A DNA stretch of 13,256 bases, from NCBI GenBank assembly GCA_030151865.1, contig JASLCK010000120.1, positions 1 through 13,256 on the forward strand, written 5' to 3'. The notes under the pieces are model-generated. The model did no database searches. It was not told the origin of the DNA and saw only the letters and a list, made by a program, of their open reading frames with translations. Source of the DNA: Rhodospirillaceae bacterium. Lineage in GTDB: Bacteria > Pseudomonadota > Alphaproteobacteria > Rhodospirillales > Magnetospirillaceae. Below are positions 1-7,062 of this stretch, in pieces. Made by a program: the position numbers and the translations under genes. Every line of letters starts with the position of its first letter. The first letter of the stretch is position 1.

Positions 1-345
1 CCCGCCGATCGCGCTTTGTGGCCGGTTTTGCGGCAGCGCATCGCCGCCCTGTTCGCCACCCGCCCGCGTGCCGAATGGTTGATTTTATTTGAAAGCACCG
101 ATGCCTGCGTCGCCCCGGTGTTGGATTTGGACGAAGCGCCGCAGCACCCCCACAATCAGGCCCGCCACACCTTTGTGACCCGCGACGGGGTTGTGCAGCC
201 CGCACCGGCGCCCCGTTTCAGCCGGACACCGCCCGCATTGTCGCTGCCTCCGCCCGAGCCGGGGGAACATAATCGCCAAGCCTTGTTGGATTGGGGGTTC
301 AGTGAAACTGAAATCGAAGCGTTGCAGAATGCCGGGGCTGTCTAG
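1..345 (+). CDS. CaiB/BaiF family CoA-transferase or alpha-methylacyl-CoA racemase, C-terminal end (5' truncated)
   Basis: The open frame enters from the window edge and ends at TAG 343-345, leaving about 114 residues. The visible part contains an EWLILFESTDACVAPVLDL stretch, then HPHNQAR and TFV, and an APAPRFSRTPP segment. These are typical of the C-terminal part of class III CoA-transferases, especially the alpha-methylacyl-CoA racemase branch. Racemases of this branch epimerise 2-methyl-branched acyl-CoAs through an enolate and transfer no CoA. The catalytic Asp lies in the missing N-terminal part, so racemase and transferase cannot be told apart. The in-frame TTG at 16 is not a real start, because coding similarity continues to the window edge. 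The gene lies upstream of icmF and shares its acyl-CoA theme, but a 210-base gap separates them and they are probably different transcription units. Confidence 0.85.
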   Translation, partial: PADRALWPVLRQRIAALFATRPRAEWLILFESTDACVAPVLDLDEAPQHPHNQARHTFVTRDGVVQPAPAPRFSRTPPALSLPPPEPGEHNRQALLDWGFSETEIEALQNAGAV

Positions 346-352
346 TCCCGGC
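331..352 (+). terminator. Weak hairpin over the stop codon of the first gene
   Basis: GCCGGGG (331-337) pairs with TCCCGGC (346-352), with one G-T pair and an 8-base loop that contains the TAG stop. No T-run follows, so it is not a standard intrinsic terminator. It could only slow polymerase or protect the mRNA 3' end. Confidence 0.2.
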
Positions 353-358
353 ATTAAA

Positions 359-399
359 TCCCATCTGTCTTGATAAATATGCCTTTCGACAGATCGGGA
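359..399. repeat. Long inverted repeat downstream of the first gene
   Basis: TCCC+ATCTGTC (359-369) is complementary to GACAGAT+GGGA (388-394 and 396-399), giving 11 pairs with a single bulged C at 395. The 18-base loop is AT-rich. It lies just after the racemase-like gene and before the candidate icmF promoter. It could be a 3'-end hairpin of the upstream mRNA or a dyad binding site; the lack of a T-tract argues against an intrinsic terminator. Confidence 0.4.
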
Positions 400-405
400 C
401 ATCCG

Positions 406-421
406 CTTGCTGCACTGCAAG
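406..421. promoter_or_regulatory. Candidate operator dyad over the icmF -35 element
   Basis: CTTGCTGCACTGCAAG is an interrupted palindrome: CTTGC, six bases, GCAAG. It covers the proposed -35 hexamer, a position where a bound repressor would block RNA polymerase. The regulator is unknown. Five-base arms are short enough to arise by chance. Confidence 0.3.
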
Positions 422-434
422 ATGGTAAAATAAT
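407..434 (+). promoter_or_regulatory. Candidate sigma-70 promoter of icmF
   Basis: TTGCTG (407-412) and AATAAT (429-434, 5/6 match to TATAAT) are separated by 16 bases. The overlapping TAAAAT at 426-431 is an alternative -10 element but is too close to this -35. Transcription from here would give a 5' leader of roughly 115 nt. The -35 is only a half match. Confidence 0.35.
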
Positions 435-478
435 TCATCCGCTCTGCGCGCTCGTGACATCGCTTTGATTGCCAGACC

Positions 479-549
479 TTCGTTAGCTTCTTACTCAACG
501 AAAACGCTCCCGCAAACGGGGGCGCGAACCGTCCAGTTGAAGGGGAGCG
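479..549 (+). promoter_or_regulatory. Structured icmF leader with mutually exclusive hairpins that could mask the ribosome binding site
   Basis: Three pairings are visible. TTCGTT (479-484) pairs with AACGAA (497-502). CGCTCCCG (505-512) pairs with CGGGGGCG (517-524) around a CAAA loop, with one G-T pair. The same CGCTCCC (505-511) is also perfectly complementary to GGGAGCG (543-549), which overlaps the AGGGGAG Shine-Dalgarno sequence at 541-547. The second and third pairings exclude each other, so the leader could switch between an exposed and a masked ribosome binding site. I do not see a B12-box, so this is not a recognisable cobalamin riboswitch. Confidence 0.35.
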
Positions 550-555
550 CAATCC

Positions 556-3500
556 ATGCCCGACGGCAACGACAGCCATTCGCATAATCCGCTGGCCGCC
601 AAGCCCGCCAATAAGATCCGTTTCGTCACGGCCACCAGCCTGTTCGACGGGCACGACGCTTCGATCAACATCATGCGCCGCTTGCTGCAACAAGGCGGTG
701 TCGAGGTAATCCATCTGGGCCATAACCGCTCGGTCGAGGAAATCGTTACCGCCGCCGTGCAGGAAGATGCCCATGGCATTGCCGTCAGTTCCTATCAGGG
801 CGGGCATATCGAATACTTCAAGTACATGATCGACCTGCTGCGCCAGCGCGGGGCCGGGCATGTGCGGGTGTTCGGCGGCGGCGGCGGCGTCATCGTCGCC
901 CCGGAAATCCGCGAACTGCATGATTACGGCGTCGAACGGATTTATTCGCCCGAGGATGGGCAGCGTCTGGGCCTGCAAGGGATGATCGCCGACATCATCA
1001 AGCGGTCGGATTTCGATATCGCCGCCAAGCTGCCGGGATCGTTGGACGGGGTGGAGGCTTCCGACCGCGCCGTTCTGGCTCGCTTGATTTCCGGCCTGGA
1101 AGCGGGGACCGTCGGCAAGGCTTTGGCAACCGATATCGCCAAGCGCGCCAAGACCAAGCGGGTGCCGGTTATCGGCATCACCGGCACCGGCGGGGCGGGC
1201 AAGTCGTCGCTGACCGACGAACTGTTGCGACGCTTCCGCCTGGATCGACCCGATTTCGCCATCGCCGTGATCGCTGTCGATCCGTCCAAGCGCAAAACCG
1301 GCGGGGCCTTGCTGGGCGACCGCATCCGCATGAATTCCATCGGCGGGCCGGTCTATATGCGCTCGCTGGCGACCCGCTCGTCGGGCAGCGAAATCCCCGA
1401 ACAGGTGCCGCAGATCGTCGAACTGTGCAAGGCCGGGGGTTTCGACATGGTGATCGTCGAAACCCCCGGCATCGGTCAGGCCGACAGCGCCGCCGCCGAA
1501 ATCGGTGATCTGGCGCTTTATGTCATGACCCCCGAATTCGGCGCGGCCAGCCAGTTGGAAAAGATCGATATGCTCGATCATGCCGATCTGGTGGCCATCA
1601 ACAAATTCGACCGCAAGGGCGGTCAGGACGCATTGCGCGATGTGCGCAAGCAGATGCAGCGCAATCGCCAGGCCTTCGCCACCCCGGCGGAGGAAATGCC
1701 GGTCTATGGCACCATTGCGTCCCGTTTTAACGATGACGGCGTGACCGCGCTCTATCACGGTCTGTTGGAACAGTTGGGCAATCGCGGTTTTGCCCTGTGG
1801 CAAAGCCATTTGCCCAAACCAGCCGAAATGGCGTCTTCGGCCAAGGCCGCCATCGTGCCGCCCGCCCGTGTTCGCTATCTGGCGGAAATCGCCGAAACCG
1901 TGCGCAATTATCACGGCCATTCCCGCCGTCAGTCGTTGATCGCCCGCGAGGTGCAACAACTGAGCGCGGTCAAGACCATGCTGCTGGAATGCAGCAAGCC
2001 CGCCGCCGATCTGGACGATCTGATCGCCCATAAATCGGCGCAGCTTGACGCCCGGTCCAAGAAGCTGATCGATATTTGGCCCAGCGTGCAGGAAAGCTAT
2101 GCCGGTGACGAATATGTGGTGAAAATCCGCGACCGCGAGGTTCGCTCCACCATCGTCACCACCACCTTGTCGGGCACCAAAATCCGCAAGGTGTCGCTGC
2201 CCAAGTTTGAAGATCACGGCGAGCTTCTGCGCTGGCTGCTGAAGGAAAATCTGCCGGGAACCTTCCCCTTTACCGGTGGCGTGTTCGCCTTTAAGCGCGA
2301 AAACGAAGACCCGACCCGGATGTTCGCGGGCGAGGGCGATGCCTTCCGCACCAATGCCCGTTTCAAGCTTTTGTCCAAGGACGCCCCGGCGACCCGCCTG
2401 TCCACGGCCTTCGATTCGGTCACGCTGTATGGCTGCGACCCCGACGAGCGCCCCGACATCTATGGCAAGATCGGCAATTCAGGCGTGTCCATTGCCACGC
2501 TGGACGACATGAAGGTGCTCTATTCGGGCTTTGACCTGTGCGCGCCCTCGACCTCGGTGTCGATGACCATCAACGGCCCGGCCCCGGTCATTCTGGCGAT
2601 GTTCTTCAACACCGCCATCGCCCAGCAGATGGAGCGCTTCGAGACCGAAAATGGTCGCAAGCCGACCGACGACGAAGAGCAGAAGATCAAGGAATGGACC
2701 CTGGAAACCGTGCGCGGCACGGTGCAGGCCGACATCCTGAAGGAAGATCAGGGGCAGAACACCTGCATCTTCTCGACCGATTTCGCCCTGAAGCTGATGG
2801 GCGATATTCAGGAATATTTCGTCCATAACCGGGTGCGCAATTTCTACTCGGTGTCGATTTCCGGCTATCACATCGCCGAAGCGGGGGCCAACCCGATATC
2901 CCAGTTGGCTTTCACGCTCGCCAATGGCTTCACCTACGTCGAATCCTATCTGGCGCGCGGCATGCACATCGATGATTTCGCGCCCAATCTGTCGTTCTTC
3001 TTCTCCAACGGCATGGACCCGGAATATTCGGTGATCGGTCGGGTGGCGCGGCGTATCTGGGCGGTCGCCATGCGCGACAAATACGGCGCCAACGAACGGT
3101 CGCAAAAGCTGAAGTACCATGTCCAGACCTCGGGCCGGTCGCTGCATGCCCAGGAAGTGGACTTCAACGATATCCGCACCACCTTGCAGGCGTTGATCGC
3201 CATCTACGACAACTGCAACAGCCTGCACACCAACGCCCATGACGAAGCCTATACGACGCCGACCGCCGAATCGGTGCGCCGTGCCGTCGCCATCCAGATG
3301 ATCATCAATCGGGAATGGGGTGTGGCGAAGAACGAGAACCCCAACCAGGGCTCTTTCTTTCTGGAAGAACTGACCGATCTGGTGGAAGAGGCGGTCTTGC
3401 AGGAATTCGAGCGCATCGCCGAACGCGGCGGCGTGCTGGGGGCCATGGAGACCGGCTATCAGCGCGGCAAGATCCAAGACGAATCGCTGCATTACGAACA

Positions 3501-3810
3501 TCTGAAGCATGACGGGACTTATCCCATCATCGGCGTCAACACCTTCCTCAACCCCAATCCGCCAGAAGAGCAGGAAATCGTCCTGCAACGCTCGACGGAC
3601 GAGGAAAAGCAAAGCCAGTTGAAGCGGTTGCGTGATTTCCAGGACCGCAACAAGGCGGAAAGCGAGGTCATGCTGGCCCGTCTGCGCGATGCCGCTATCA
3701 AGAACCAGAACATGTTCGCCGCCCTGGTGGATGCCGTGCGCCACTGCTCTTTGGGGCAGATCACCGGCACGCTCTACGAAGTCGGCGGCCAGTACCGCCG
3801 CAATATGTAA
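556..3810 (+). CDS. icmF: Fused isobutyryl-CoA mutase IcmF (B12 domain + MeaI-type GTPase + mutase)
   Basis: IcmF interconverts isobutyryl-CoA and n-butyryl-CoA by a radical mechanism using adenosylcobalamin, and its internal G-protein domain loads and protects the cofactor. The 1084 residues match the family length. The B12 domain is at about 20-150, with Asp31-x-His33 giving the lower cobalt ligand. The GTPase domain is at about 200-420, with the P-loop GTGGAGKS at 210-217, ETPG at 302-305 and NKFD at 349-352. The mutase domain fills about 500-1084, with GYH at 770-772. By alignment from memory to methylmalonyl-CoA mutase, the substrate Tyr is replaced by Phe590 (RMFAGEG) and the carboxylate-binding Arg by Gln734 (GQNTCIF). 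This pair marks isobutyryl-CoA rather than methylmalonyl-CoA mutases. AGGGGAG at 541-547 supports the ATG at 556. Related IcmF enzymes also convert isovaleryl-CoA to pivalyl-CoA, so the true substrate is open. Confidence 0.96.
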   Translation: MPDGNDSHSHNPLAAKPANKIRFVTATSLFDGHDASINIMRRLLQQGGVEVIHLGHNRSVEEIVTAAVQEDAHGIAVSSYQGGHIEYFKYMIDLLRQRGAGHVRVFGGGGGVIVAPEIRELHDYGVERIYSPEDGQRLGLQGMIADIIKRSDFDIAAKLPGSLDGVEASDRAVLARLISGLEAGTVGKALATDIAKRAKTKRVPVIGITGTGGAGKSSLTDELLRRFRLDRPDFAIAVIAVDPSKRKTGGALLGDRIRMNSIGGPVYMRSLATRSSGSEIPEQVPQIVELCKAGGFDMVIVETPGIGQADSAAAEIGDLALYVMTPEFGAASQLEKIDMLDHADLVAINKFDRKGGQDALRDVRKQMQRNRQAFATPAEEMPVYGTIASRFNDDGVTALYHGLLEQLGNRGFALWQSHLPKPAEMASSAKAAIVPPARVRYLAEIAETVRNYHGHSRRQSLIAREVQQLSAVKTMLLECSKPAADLDDLIAHKSAQLDARSKKLIDIWPSVQESYAGDEYVVKIRDREVRSTIVTTTLSGTKIRKVSLPKFEDHGELLRWLLKENLPGTFPFTGGVFAFKRENEDPTRMFAGEGDAFRTNARFKLLSKDAPATRLSTAFDSVTLYGCDPDERPDIYGKIGNSGVSIATLDDMKVLYSGFDLCAPSTSVSMTINGPAPVILAMFFNTAIAQQMERFETENGRKPTDDEEQKIKEWTLETVRGTVQADILKEDQGQNTCIFSTDFALKLMGDIQEYFVHNRVRNFYSVSISGYHIAEAGANPISQLAFTLANGFTYVESYLARGMHIDDFAPNLSFFFSNGMDPEYSVIGRVARRIWAVAMRDKYGANERSQKLKYHVQTSGRSLHAQEVDFNDIRTTLQALIAIYDNCNSLHTNAHDEAYTTPTAESVRRAVAIQMIINREWGVAKNENPNQGSFFLEELTDLVEEAVLQEFERIAERGGVLGAMETGYQRGKIQDESLHYEHLKHDGTYPIIGVNTFLNPNPPEEQEIVLQRSTDEEKQSQLKRLRDFQDRNKAESEVMLARLRDAAIKNQNMFAALVDAVRHCSLGQITGTLYEVGGQYRRNM

Positions 3811-3826
3811 GCCAAGAAAAAGAAGA

Positions 3827-3858
3827 ACGCCGCCCGGACCAACGGGCGGCGTCATTTT
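3827..3858 (+). terminator. Intrinsic terminator after icmF
   Basis: ACGCCGCCCG (3827-3836) and CGGGCGGCGT (3843-3852) form a perfect 10-pair GC-rich stem with a 6-base loop, preceded by an A-rich stretch and followed by CATTTT. The T-tract is short and interrupted. The synthetase gene starts only 27 bases after the stem, so the hairpin may reduce rather than stop read-through, giving less downstream product than IcmF. Confidence 0.7.
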
Positions 3859-3878
3859 CCGCAAATGGGAGGAAACCA

Positions 3879-5570
3879 ATGTCTGACGAGCTGAAGTCCT
3901 TTTTGGCCGCCCGCGATTTTCTGATTGCGCACCGTAAGGATTACGACACCGCTTACCGTGATTTCCGCTGGCCGGAACTGAAGCATTTTAACTGGGCGAT
4001 CGACTATTTTGATGTCATGGCCCAGGGCAATGACAAGACGGCGCTGTGGCTGGTGGACGAAGACGGCAGCGAGACCAAGCTGTCTTTTGCCGAATTGTCG
4101 CGCCGGTCCAATCAGGTGGCCAATTTCCTGCGCGCCCAGGGTGTCAAACGCGGCGAGTCCGTGCTGGTGATGCTGGGCAATGTGGCGCCCCTGTGGGAAA
4201 CCATGCTGGCCTGTATGAAGCTGGGCGCGGTGGTCATTCCCGCCACCAATCTGTTGGTGGCCGACGATCTGAAGGACCGTTTCGAACGCGGCCGCGTCCG
4301 TCATGTGATCACGGGTCCGGCGGAATGCCACAAATTCGACAAGCTGAGCTTTGCCCATACCCGGATCGTGGTCGGTAAGGCCGATGGTTGGGTCAGCTTT
4401 GAGGACGCCTATCAGCAGGCTGACGGCTTTAGCGCCGATGCCGTGACCAATGTCACCGACACTTTTTTGCTCTATTTCACCTCGGGCACCACATCCAAGC
4501 CCAAGCTGGTGGCGCACAGCTATCAAAGCTATCCGGTGGGCCATCTGTCGACCATGTATTGGATCGGCCTGCAACCGGGTGACATTCATTGCAATATCAG
4601 CTCGCCCGGTTGGGCCAAGCATGCCTGGAGCAATCTGTTTGCCCCTTGGAATGCCGGGGCGACGGTGTTCATCTATAACTATGGCCGCTTCAGCGCCAAG
4701 GCGATGCTGGACGTTCTGGTTCGTTGCAACGTCACCTCGCTCTGTGCGCCGCCGACGGTGTGGCGCATGTTGATCCAGGAAGATCTGGCAGTCTATCCGG
4801 TCAAGATCCGCGAACTGGTGGGGGCGGGCGAGCCCTTGAACCCGGAAGTGATCGAGCAGGTGCAAAAGGCCTGGAACATCACCATCCGTGACGGTTACGG
4901 CCAAACCGAAACCACTTGCCAGATCGGCAATCCGCCCGGCCAGAAGGTCAAGTCCGGCTCGATGGGCCGTCCGTTGCCGGGTTATAAGGTGGCATTGCTG
5001 GATATCGAAGATAAGCCCGCCCAGGAAGGCGAGATTTCGCTGAACCTGGACCCGCGTCCGTTGGGGCTGATGTTGGGCTATCAGGATGATCCCGAACGCA
5101 CCGCCAATCTGATGCGCGCCGGTCATTACCATTGCGGCGACGTCGCCAGCATCGATGAAGACGGCTACATCACCTATGTTGGCCGTGCCGACGATGTCTT
5201 TAAAGCGTCCGACTACCGTGTCAGCCCGTTCGAACTGGAAAGTGCCCTGATCGAGCATGAAGCGGTGGCCGAAGCCGCCGTGGTGCCCAGTCCCGACCCC
5301 TTGCGTCTGGCGGTGCCCAAGGCGTTCATCGTGCTGCGTGCCGGGTTCCAGCCCAGTCAGGATTTGGCCTTGTCGATCTTCCAGCATATCCGCGACACGC
5401 TGGCCCCTTATAAGCGGATCCGCCGTATCGAAATCTCGGACTTGCCCAAGACCATTTCCGGCAAAATCCGCCGTGTTGAACTGAAGCGCCTGGAGGAAGA
5501 CCAGCGTAATTCAGGCAAGCGCGGCGCGTTCGAATATTTTGAAGAGGATTTCGCCGAATTGAAGGCGTAA
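3879..5570 (+). CDS. AMP-forming acyl-CoA synthetase (ANL superfamily)
   Basis: This 563-residue enzyme is expected to activate a carboxylic acid with ATP to an acyl-adenylate and then form the acyl-CoA. The P-loop core YFTSGTTSKPK is at 199-209, where Ser206 replaces the commoner Gly. The DGYGQTE motif is at 338-344. The C-terminal domain contains GD at 420-421, YVGRADD and the ISGK motif with the catalytic Lys529. The overall pattern is closest to short- and medium-chain (ACSM-like) or acetate-type ligases; the acyl chain cannot be read from sequence. A strong GGGAGG (3867-3872) supports the ATG at 3879. The gene lies 68 bases downstream of icmF on the same strand. This suggests it supplies an acyl-CoA such as butyryl- or isobutyryl-CoA to the mutase, which is inference from context. 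Confidence 0.93.
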   Translation: MSDELKSFLAARDFLIAHRKDYDTAYRDFRWPELKHFNWAIDYFDVMAQGNDKTALWLVDEDGSETKLSFAELSRRSNQVANFLRAQGVKRGESVLVMLGNVAPLWETMLACMKLGAVVIPATNLLVADDLKDRFERGRVRHVITGPAECHKFDKLSFAHTRIVVGKADGWVSFEDAYQQADGFSADAVTNVTDTFLLYFTSGTTSKPKLVAHSYQSYPVGHLSTMYWIGLQPGDIHCNISSPGWAKHAWSNLFAPWNAGATVFIYNYGRFSAKAMLDVLVRCNVTSLCAPPTVWRMLIQEDLAVYPVKIRELVGAGEPLNPEVIEQVQKAWNITIRDGYGQTETTCQIGNPPGQKVKSGSMGRPLPGYKVALLDIEDKPAQEGEISLNLDPRPLGLMLGYQDDPERTANLMRAGHYHCGDVASIDEDGYITYVGRADDVFKASDYRVSPFELESALIEHEAVAEAAVVPSPDPLRLAVPKAFIVLRAGFQPSQDLALSIFQHIRDTLAPYKRIRRIEISDLPKTISGKIRRVELKRLEEDQRNSGKRGAFEYFEEDFAELKA

Positions 5571-5593
5571 TCATTAAGAGTATGGACGCCAAG

Positions 5594-5624
5594 CCCTTCG
5601 GACTGATTGGTCCGAAGGGTTTTT
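5594..5624 (+). terminator. Strong intrinsic terminator after the acyl-CoA synthetase gene
   Basis: CCCTTCGGAC (5594-5603) and GTCCGAAGGG (5610-5619) form a perfect 10-pair stem with a 6-base loop, followed directly by TTTTT (5620-5624). It lies 23 bases after the stop codon and closes the icmF-synthetase unit. Confidence 0.92.
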
Positions 5625-5641
5625 CCATATTTTTTATATGG
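5625..5641. repeat. AT-rich 17-base palindrome after the terminator
   Basis: CCATAT (5625-5630), TTTTT, ATATGG (5636-5641). It could be a second weak hairpin backing up the terminator or a dyad operator for the glycosyltransferase-like gene that starts 66 bases downstream. No convincing promoter pair was found between here and that start. Confidence 0.35.
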
Positions 5642-5706
5642 GATTGATTTCACCTGTCAGCGGGTCTAGGGTGCCGCCGCCATAATTCACATGCGGTGTT
5701 TTGTTG

Positions 5707-6828
5707 ATGTCCCGGGATCACGCTCCTTCGCGCCAGCCCCATTTGTGGGTTGCTTTATCACCCCATGGCTATGGTCATGCCGCCATGACGGCCCCGGTCA
5801 TTAACGCGCTGCGCCAGCATCGGCCCGATCTGCGTTTGACGTTGCAGACCGCGATCCCTCGCGATTGGCTGCAAATGCGGTATGACGGTGATTTCGACTA
5901 TGTCGGCGACATTCCCGATTTTGGCTTCGAGATGGAAAACGCCCTGGTGGTCAAGACGGAAGAATCTGCATTGCGTTACAAAGCGATGCACGATGATCTT
6001 GATGCTATCGTGGAAGGGCAGGCGGTGCTTTTAAAGGCGGCGCAAGTCGATCTGGTCTTCGCCAACATCCCTTATGTCACCTTGCTGGCGGCCAAGCGGG
6101 CCGAGATTCCGGCTCTGGCGTTTTCCTGTCTGAACTGGGCTGATCTTTATCGTCATTTCTGTTCCGGTCGCCCGGAAAGCGATGGGGTAGAGGCCGCCAT
6201 GCTGGCGGGCTATCAGTCGGCCAAACAGTTCCTGCGTCCAGCCCCCAGTATGCCGATGGCGCGCCTTAACAACAGCCATGCCATTGGGCCAATTGCCCGG
6301 CGCGGCCACCGCTGGCCCGATAAACTGGCGGATTTGCTGGATATCGAAGAAGACAGCAAGATCGGTCTGATCACGTTTGGCGGTGTCGATGTGCCGTTGC
6401 CGCTGAATCGGTTTCCCCGCTTGCCGGGGTGGCGTTGGATTACCACCAGCGACCCGGCGGGGCATCCCGATATCATCGCCCGTTCGGCTGTCGATATGGA
6501 TTTTACCGACATCCTGCGCTCGTGTGATGTGGTGGTCGGCAAGCCGGGCTATGGCACCTTCTCGGAAGCGGCGGTCAACGGTGTTTCTGTGCTTTATCTG
6601 CCCCGCCCCAACTGGCCAGAGGCCCCGTGTCTGGTGGACTGGCTGACCCGCAATGGCCGCTGCCTGTCGATTACCCCTGACGATCTGTTTGATGCCGATG
6701 CCTTGCTCTCCCAACTTCGTAAGTTGTTTTCCTTTCCGGTCAGGCCGTTGATTGAACCGACCGGAGCGCAAGAGGCCGTTCAGGCAATTTTGCAGCAACT
6801 GACGGACAGCCCTAAGCGGCATATGTAG
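5707..6828 (+). CDS. GT-B-fold glycosyltransferase-like protein, related to the N-terminal domain of plant arabinokinase
   Basis: The protein has 373 residues from the ATG at 5707. Two in-frame TTG codons at 5701 and 5704 are possible alternative starts, and no good Shine-Dalgarno sequence is present. SPHGYGHA at 18-25 is a Gly/His loop typical of the N-terminal Rossmann half of MurG/UGT-like transferases. LITFGGVD opens the C-terminal half, and DVVVGKPGYGTFSEA (ending at residue 288) is the likely nucleotide-sugar site. The GKxGYGTxSEA motif and the following proline- and acid-rich EAP segment resemble, from memory, the N-terminal glycosyltransferase-like domain of plant L-arabinokinase. No kinase domain follows, and there is no signal peptide or membrane helix, so a cytoplasmic enzyme is expected. 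Donor and acceptor are unknown. The gene stands alone between two terminators. Confidence 0.85.
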   Translation: MSRDHAPSRQPHLWVALSPHGYGHAAMTAPVINALRQHRPDLRLTLQTAIPRDWLQMRYDGDFDYVGDIPDFGFEMENALVVKTEESALRYKAMHDDLDAIVEGQAVLLKAAQVDLVFANIPYVTLLAAKRAEIPALAFSCLNWADLYRHFCSGRPESDGVEAAMLAGYQSAKQFLRPAPSMPMARLNNSHAIGPIARRGHRWPDKLADLLDIEEDSKIGLITFGGVDVPLPLNRFPRLPGWRWITTSDPAGHPDIIARSAVDMDFTDILRSCDVVVGKPGYGTFSEAAVNGVSVLYLPRPNWPEAPCLVDWLTRNGRCLSITPDDLFDADALLSQLRKLFSFPVRPLIEPTGAQEAVQAILQQLTDSPKRHM

Positions 6829-6842
6829 TTGGCAGTGGCGCT

Positions 6843-6867
6843 GTTCGTTGCCTTTATGGAAACGAAC
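6843..6867. repeat. Inverted repeat just upstream of the sigma-54-like promoter
   Basis: GTTCGTT (6843-6849) and AACGAAC (6861-6867) are perfect 7-base arms with an 11-base spacer. The centre is about 50 bases upstream of the predicted start of the small RNA. It could bind a regulator there, or be the 3'-end hairpin of the glycosyltransferase mRNA, whose stop codon is 15 bases upstream. There is no T-tract. It does not match the NtrC (TGCACC-N5-GGTGCA) or NifA (TGT-N10-ACA) consensus. Confidence 0.4.
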
Positions 6868-6878
6868 GGTTGATAAAC

Positions 6879-6894
6879 TGGCATGGCGATTGCT
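6879..6894 (+). promoter_or_regulatory. Candidate sigma-54 (RpoN) promoter
   Basis: TGGCATGGCGATTGCT matches the RpoN consensus TGGCACG-N4-TTGCW at every defined position except one (T for C at the sixth base). The invariant GG (6880-6881) and GC (6892-6893) are exactly 10 bases apart, and the base before TGG is the preferred pyrimidine. The element is intergenic, correctly oriented and followed by a terminated structured segment. The predicted start is near 6905. The bound activator is not identified; I found no good NtrC dyad upstream. Confidence 0.5.
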
Positions 6895-6904
6895 TAGTGT
6901 GGAT

Positions 6905-7003
6905 TGGGTTGCAAGGGCAGGGTCCCTTAAAACCTCTTGCCGCAGGCAAGCTTCCTCTATCGTCGACTTTGGGCGGATTTCCAACGGAATCCGCCCTTTT
7001 TTT
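6905..7003 (+). ncRNA. Candidate small regulatory RNA (about 99 nt)
   Basis: The 5' end is inferred from the sigma-54-like element and the 3' end from the intrinsic terminator. Hairpin 1 is AAGGG (6913-6917) with CCCTT (6924-6928). Hairpin 2 is CTTGCC (6936-6941) with GGCAAG (6945-6950) around a GCA loop. An unpaired pyrimidine-rich stretch, CTTCCTCTATC (6951-6961), follows before the terminator stem. CTTCCTC is complementary to GAGGAAG, so it could base-pair with Shine-Dalgarno sequences, as many trans-acting small RNAs do. I do not recognise it as 6S RNA, tmRNA, SRP RNA or another known family. The alternative is an attenuated leader for cutA, whose start lies 100 bases after the terminator. 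Confidence 0.4.
6971..7003 (+). terminator. Strong intrinsic terminator between the glycosyltransferase-like gene and cutA
   Basis: GGGCGGATT (6971-6979) and AATCCGCCC (6988-6996) form a perfect 9-pair stem, extendable by a G-T and a C-G pair, followed by seven T (6997-7003). It sits 142 bases after the glycosyltransferase stop, unusually far for that gene alone, which suggests it ends a separate short transcript. On the minus strand the stem has no T-run, so it does not serve ispDF. Confidence 0.92.
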
Positions 7004-7040
7004 GCCTGTTTTTTTGATTGTGCGACTGGCAAAACGCAGT

Positions 7041-7062
7041 GCATTTTGCATCTGGAAAATGC
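7041..7062. repeat. Small inverted repeat upstream of cutA
   Basis: GCATTTT (7041-7047) and AAAATGC (7056-7062) with an 8-base spacer, 40 bases upstream of the cutA start. It may be a leader hairpin or a protein site. I see no convincing promoter pair for cutA nearby. Confidence 0.3.

Noticed and set aside
435..555. Cobalamin riboswitch upstream of icmF
   Set aside because: icmF is B12-dependent, so I looked for a B12-box and the usual multi-stem layout. Neither is present, and the leader is shorter than a typical cobalamin riboswitch.
85..2217. 710-codon open frame on the minus strand opposite the racemase end and icmF
   Set aside because: It mirrors the strongly codon-biased icmF frame, has low-complexity His/Gly/Asp-rich sequence, no recognisable domain, and crosses an intergenic region. 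Typical antisense shadow in GC-rich DNA.
2951..2966. Sigma-54-like sequence TGGCGCGCGGCATGCA inside icmF
   Set aside because: It has GG-N10-GC spacing but lies within a conserved coding segment, with no gene start nearby, and matches the consensus less well than the intergenic site at 6879. It shows such matches can occur by chance.
2479..5387. Long minus-strand frames (2479-3879 and 3852-5387) opposite icmF and the acyl-CoA synthetase gene
   Set aside because: Both are shadows of well-supported plus-strand genes with all expected motifs, and neither shows a known domain.
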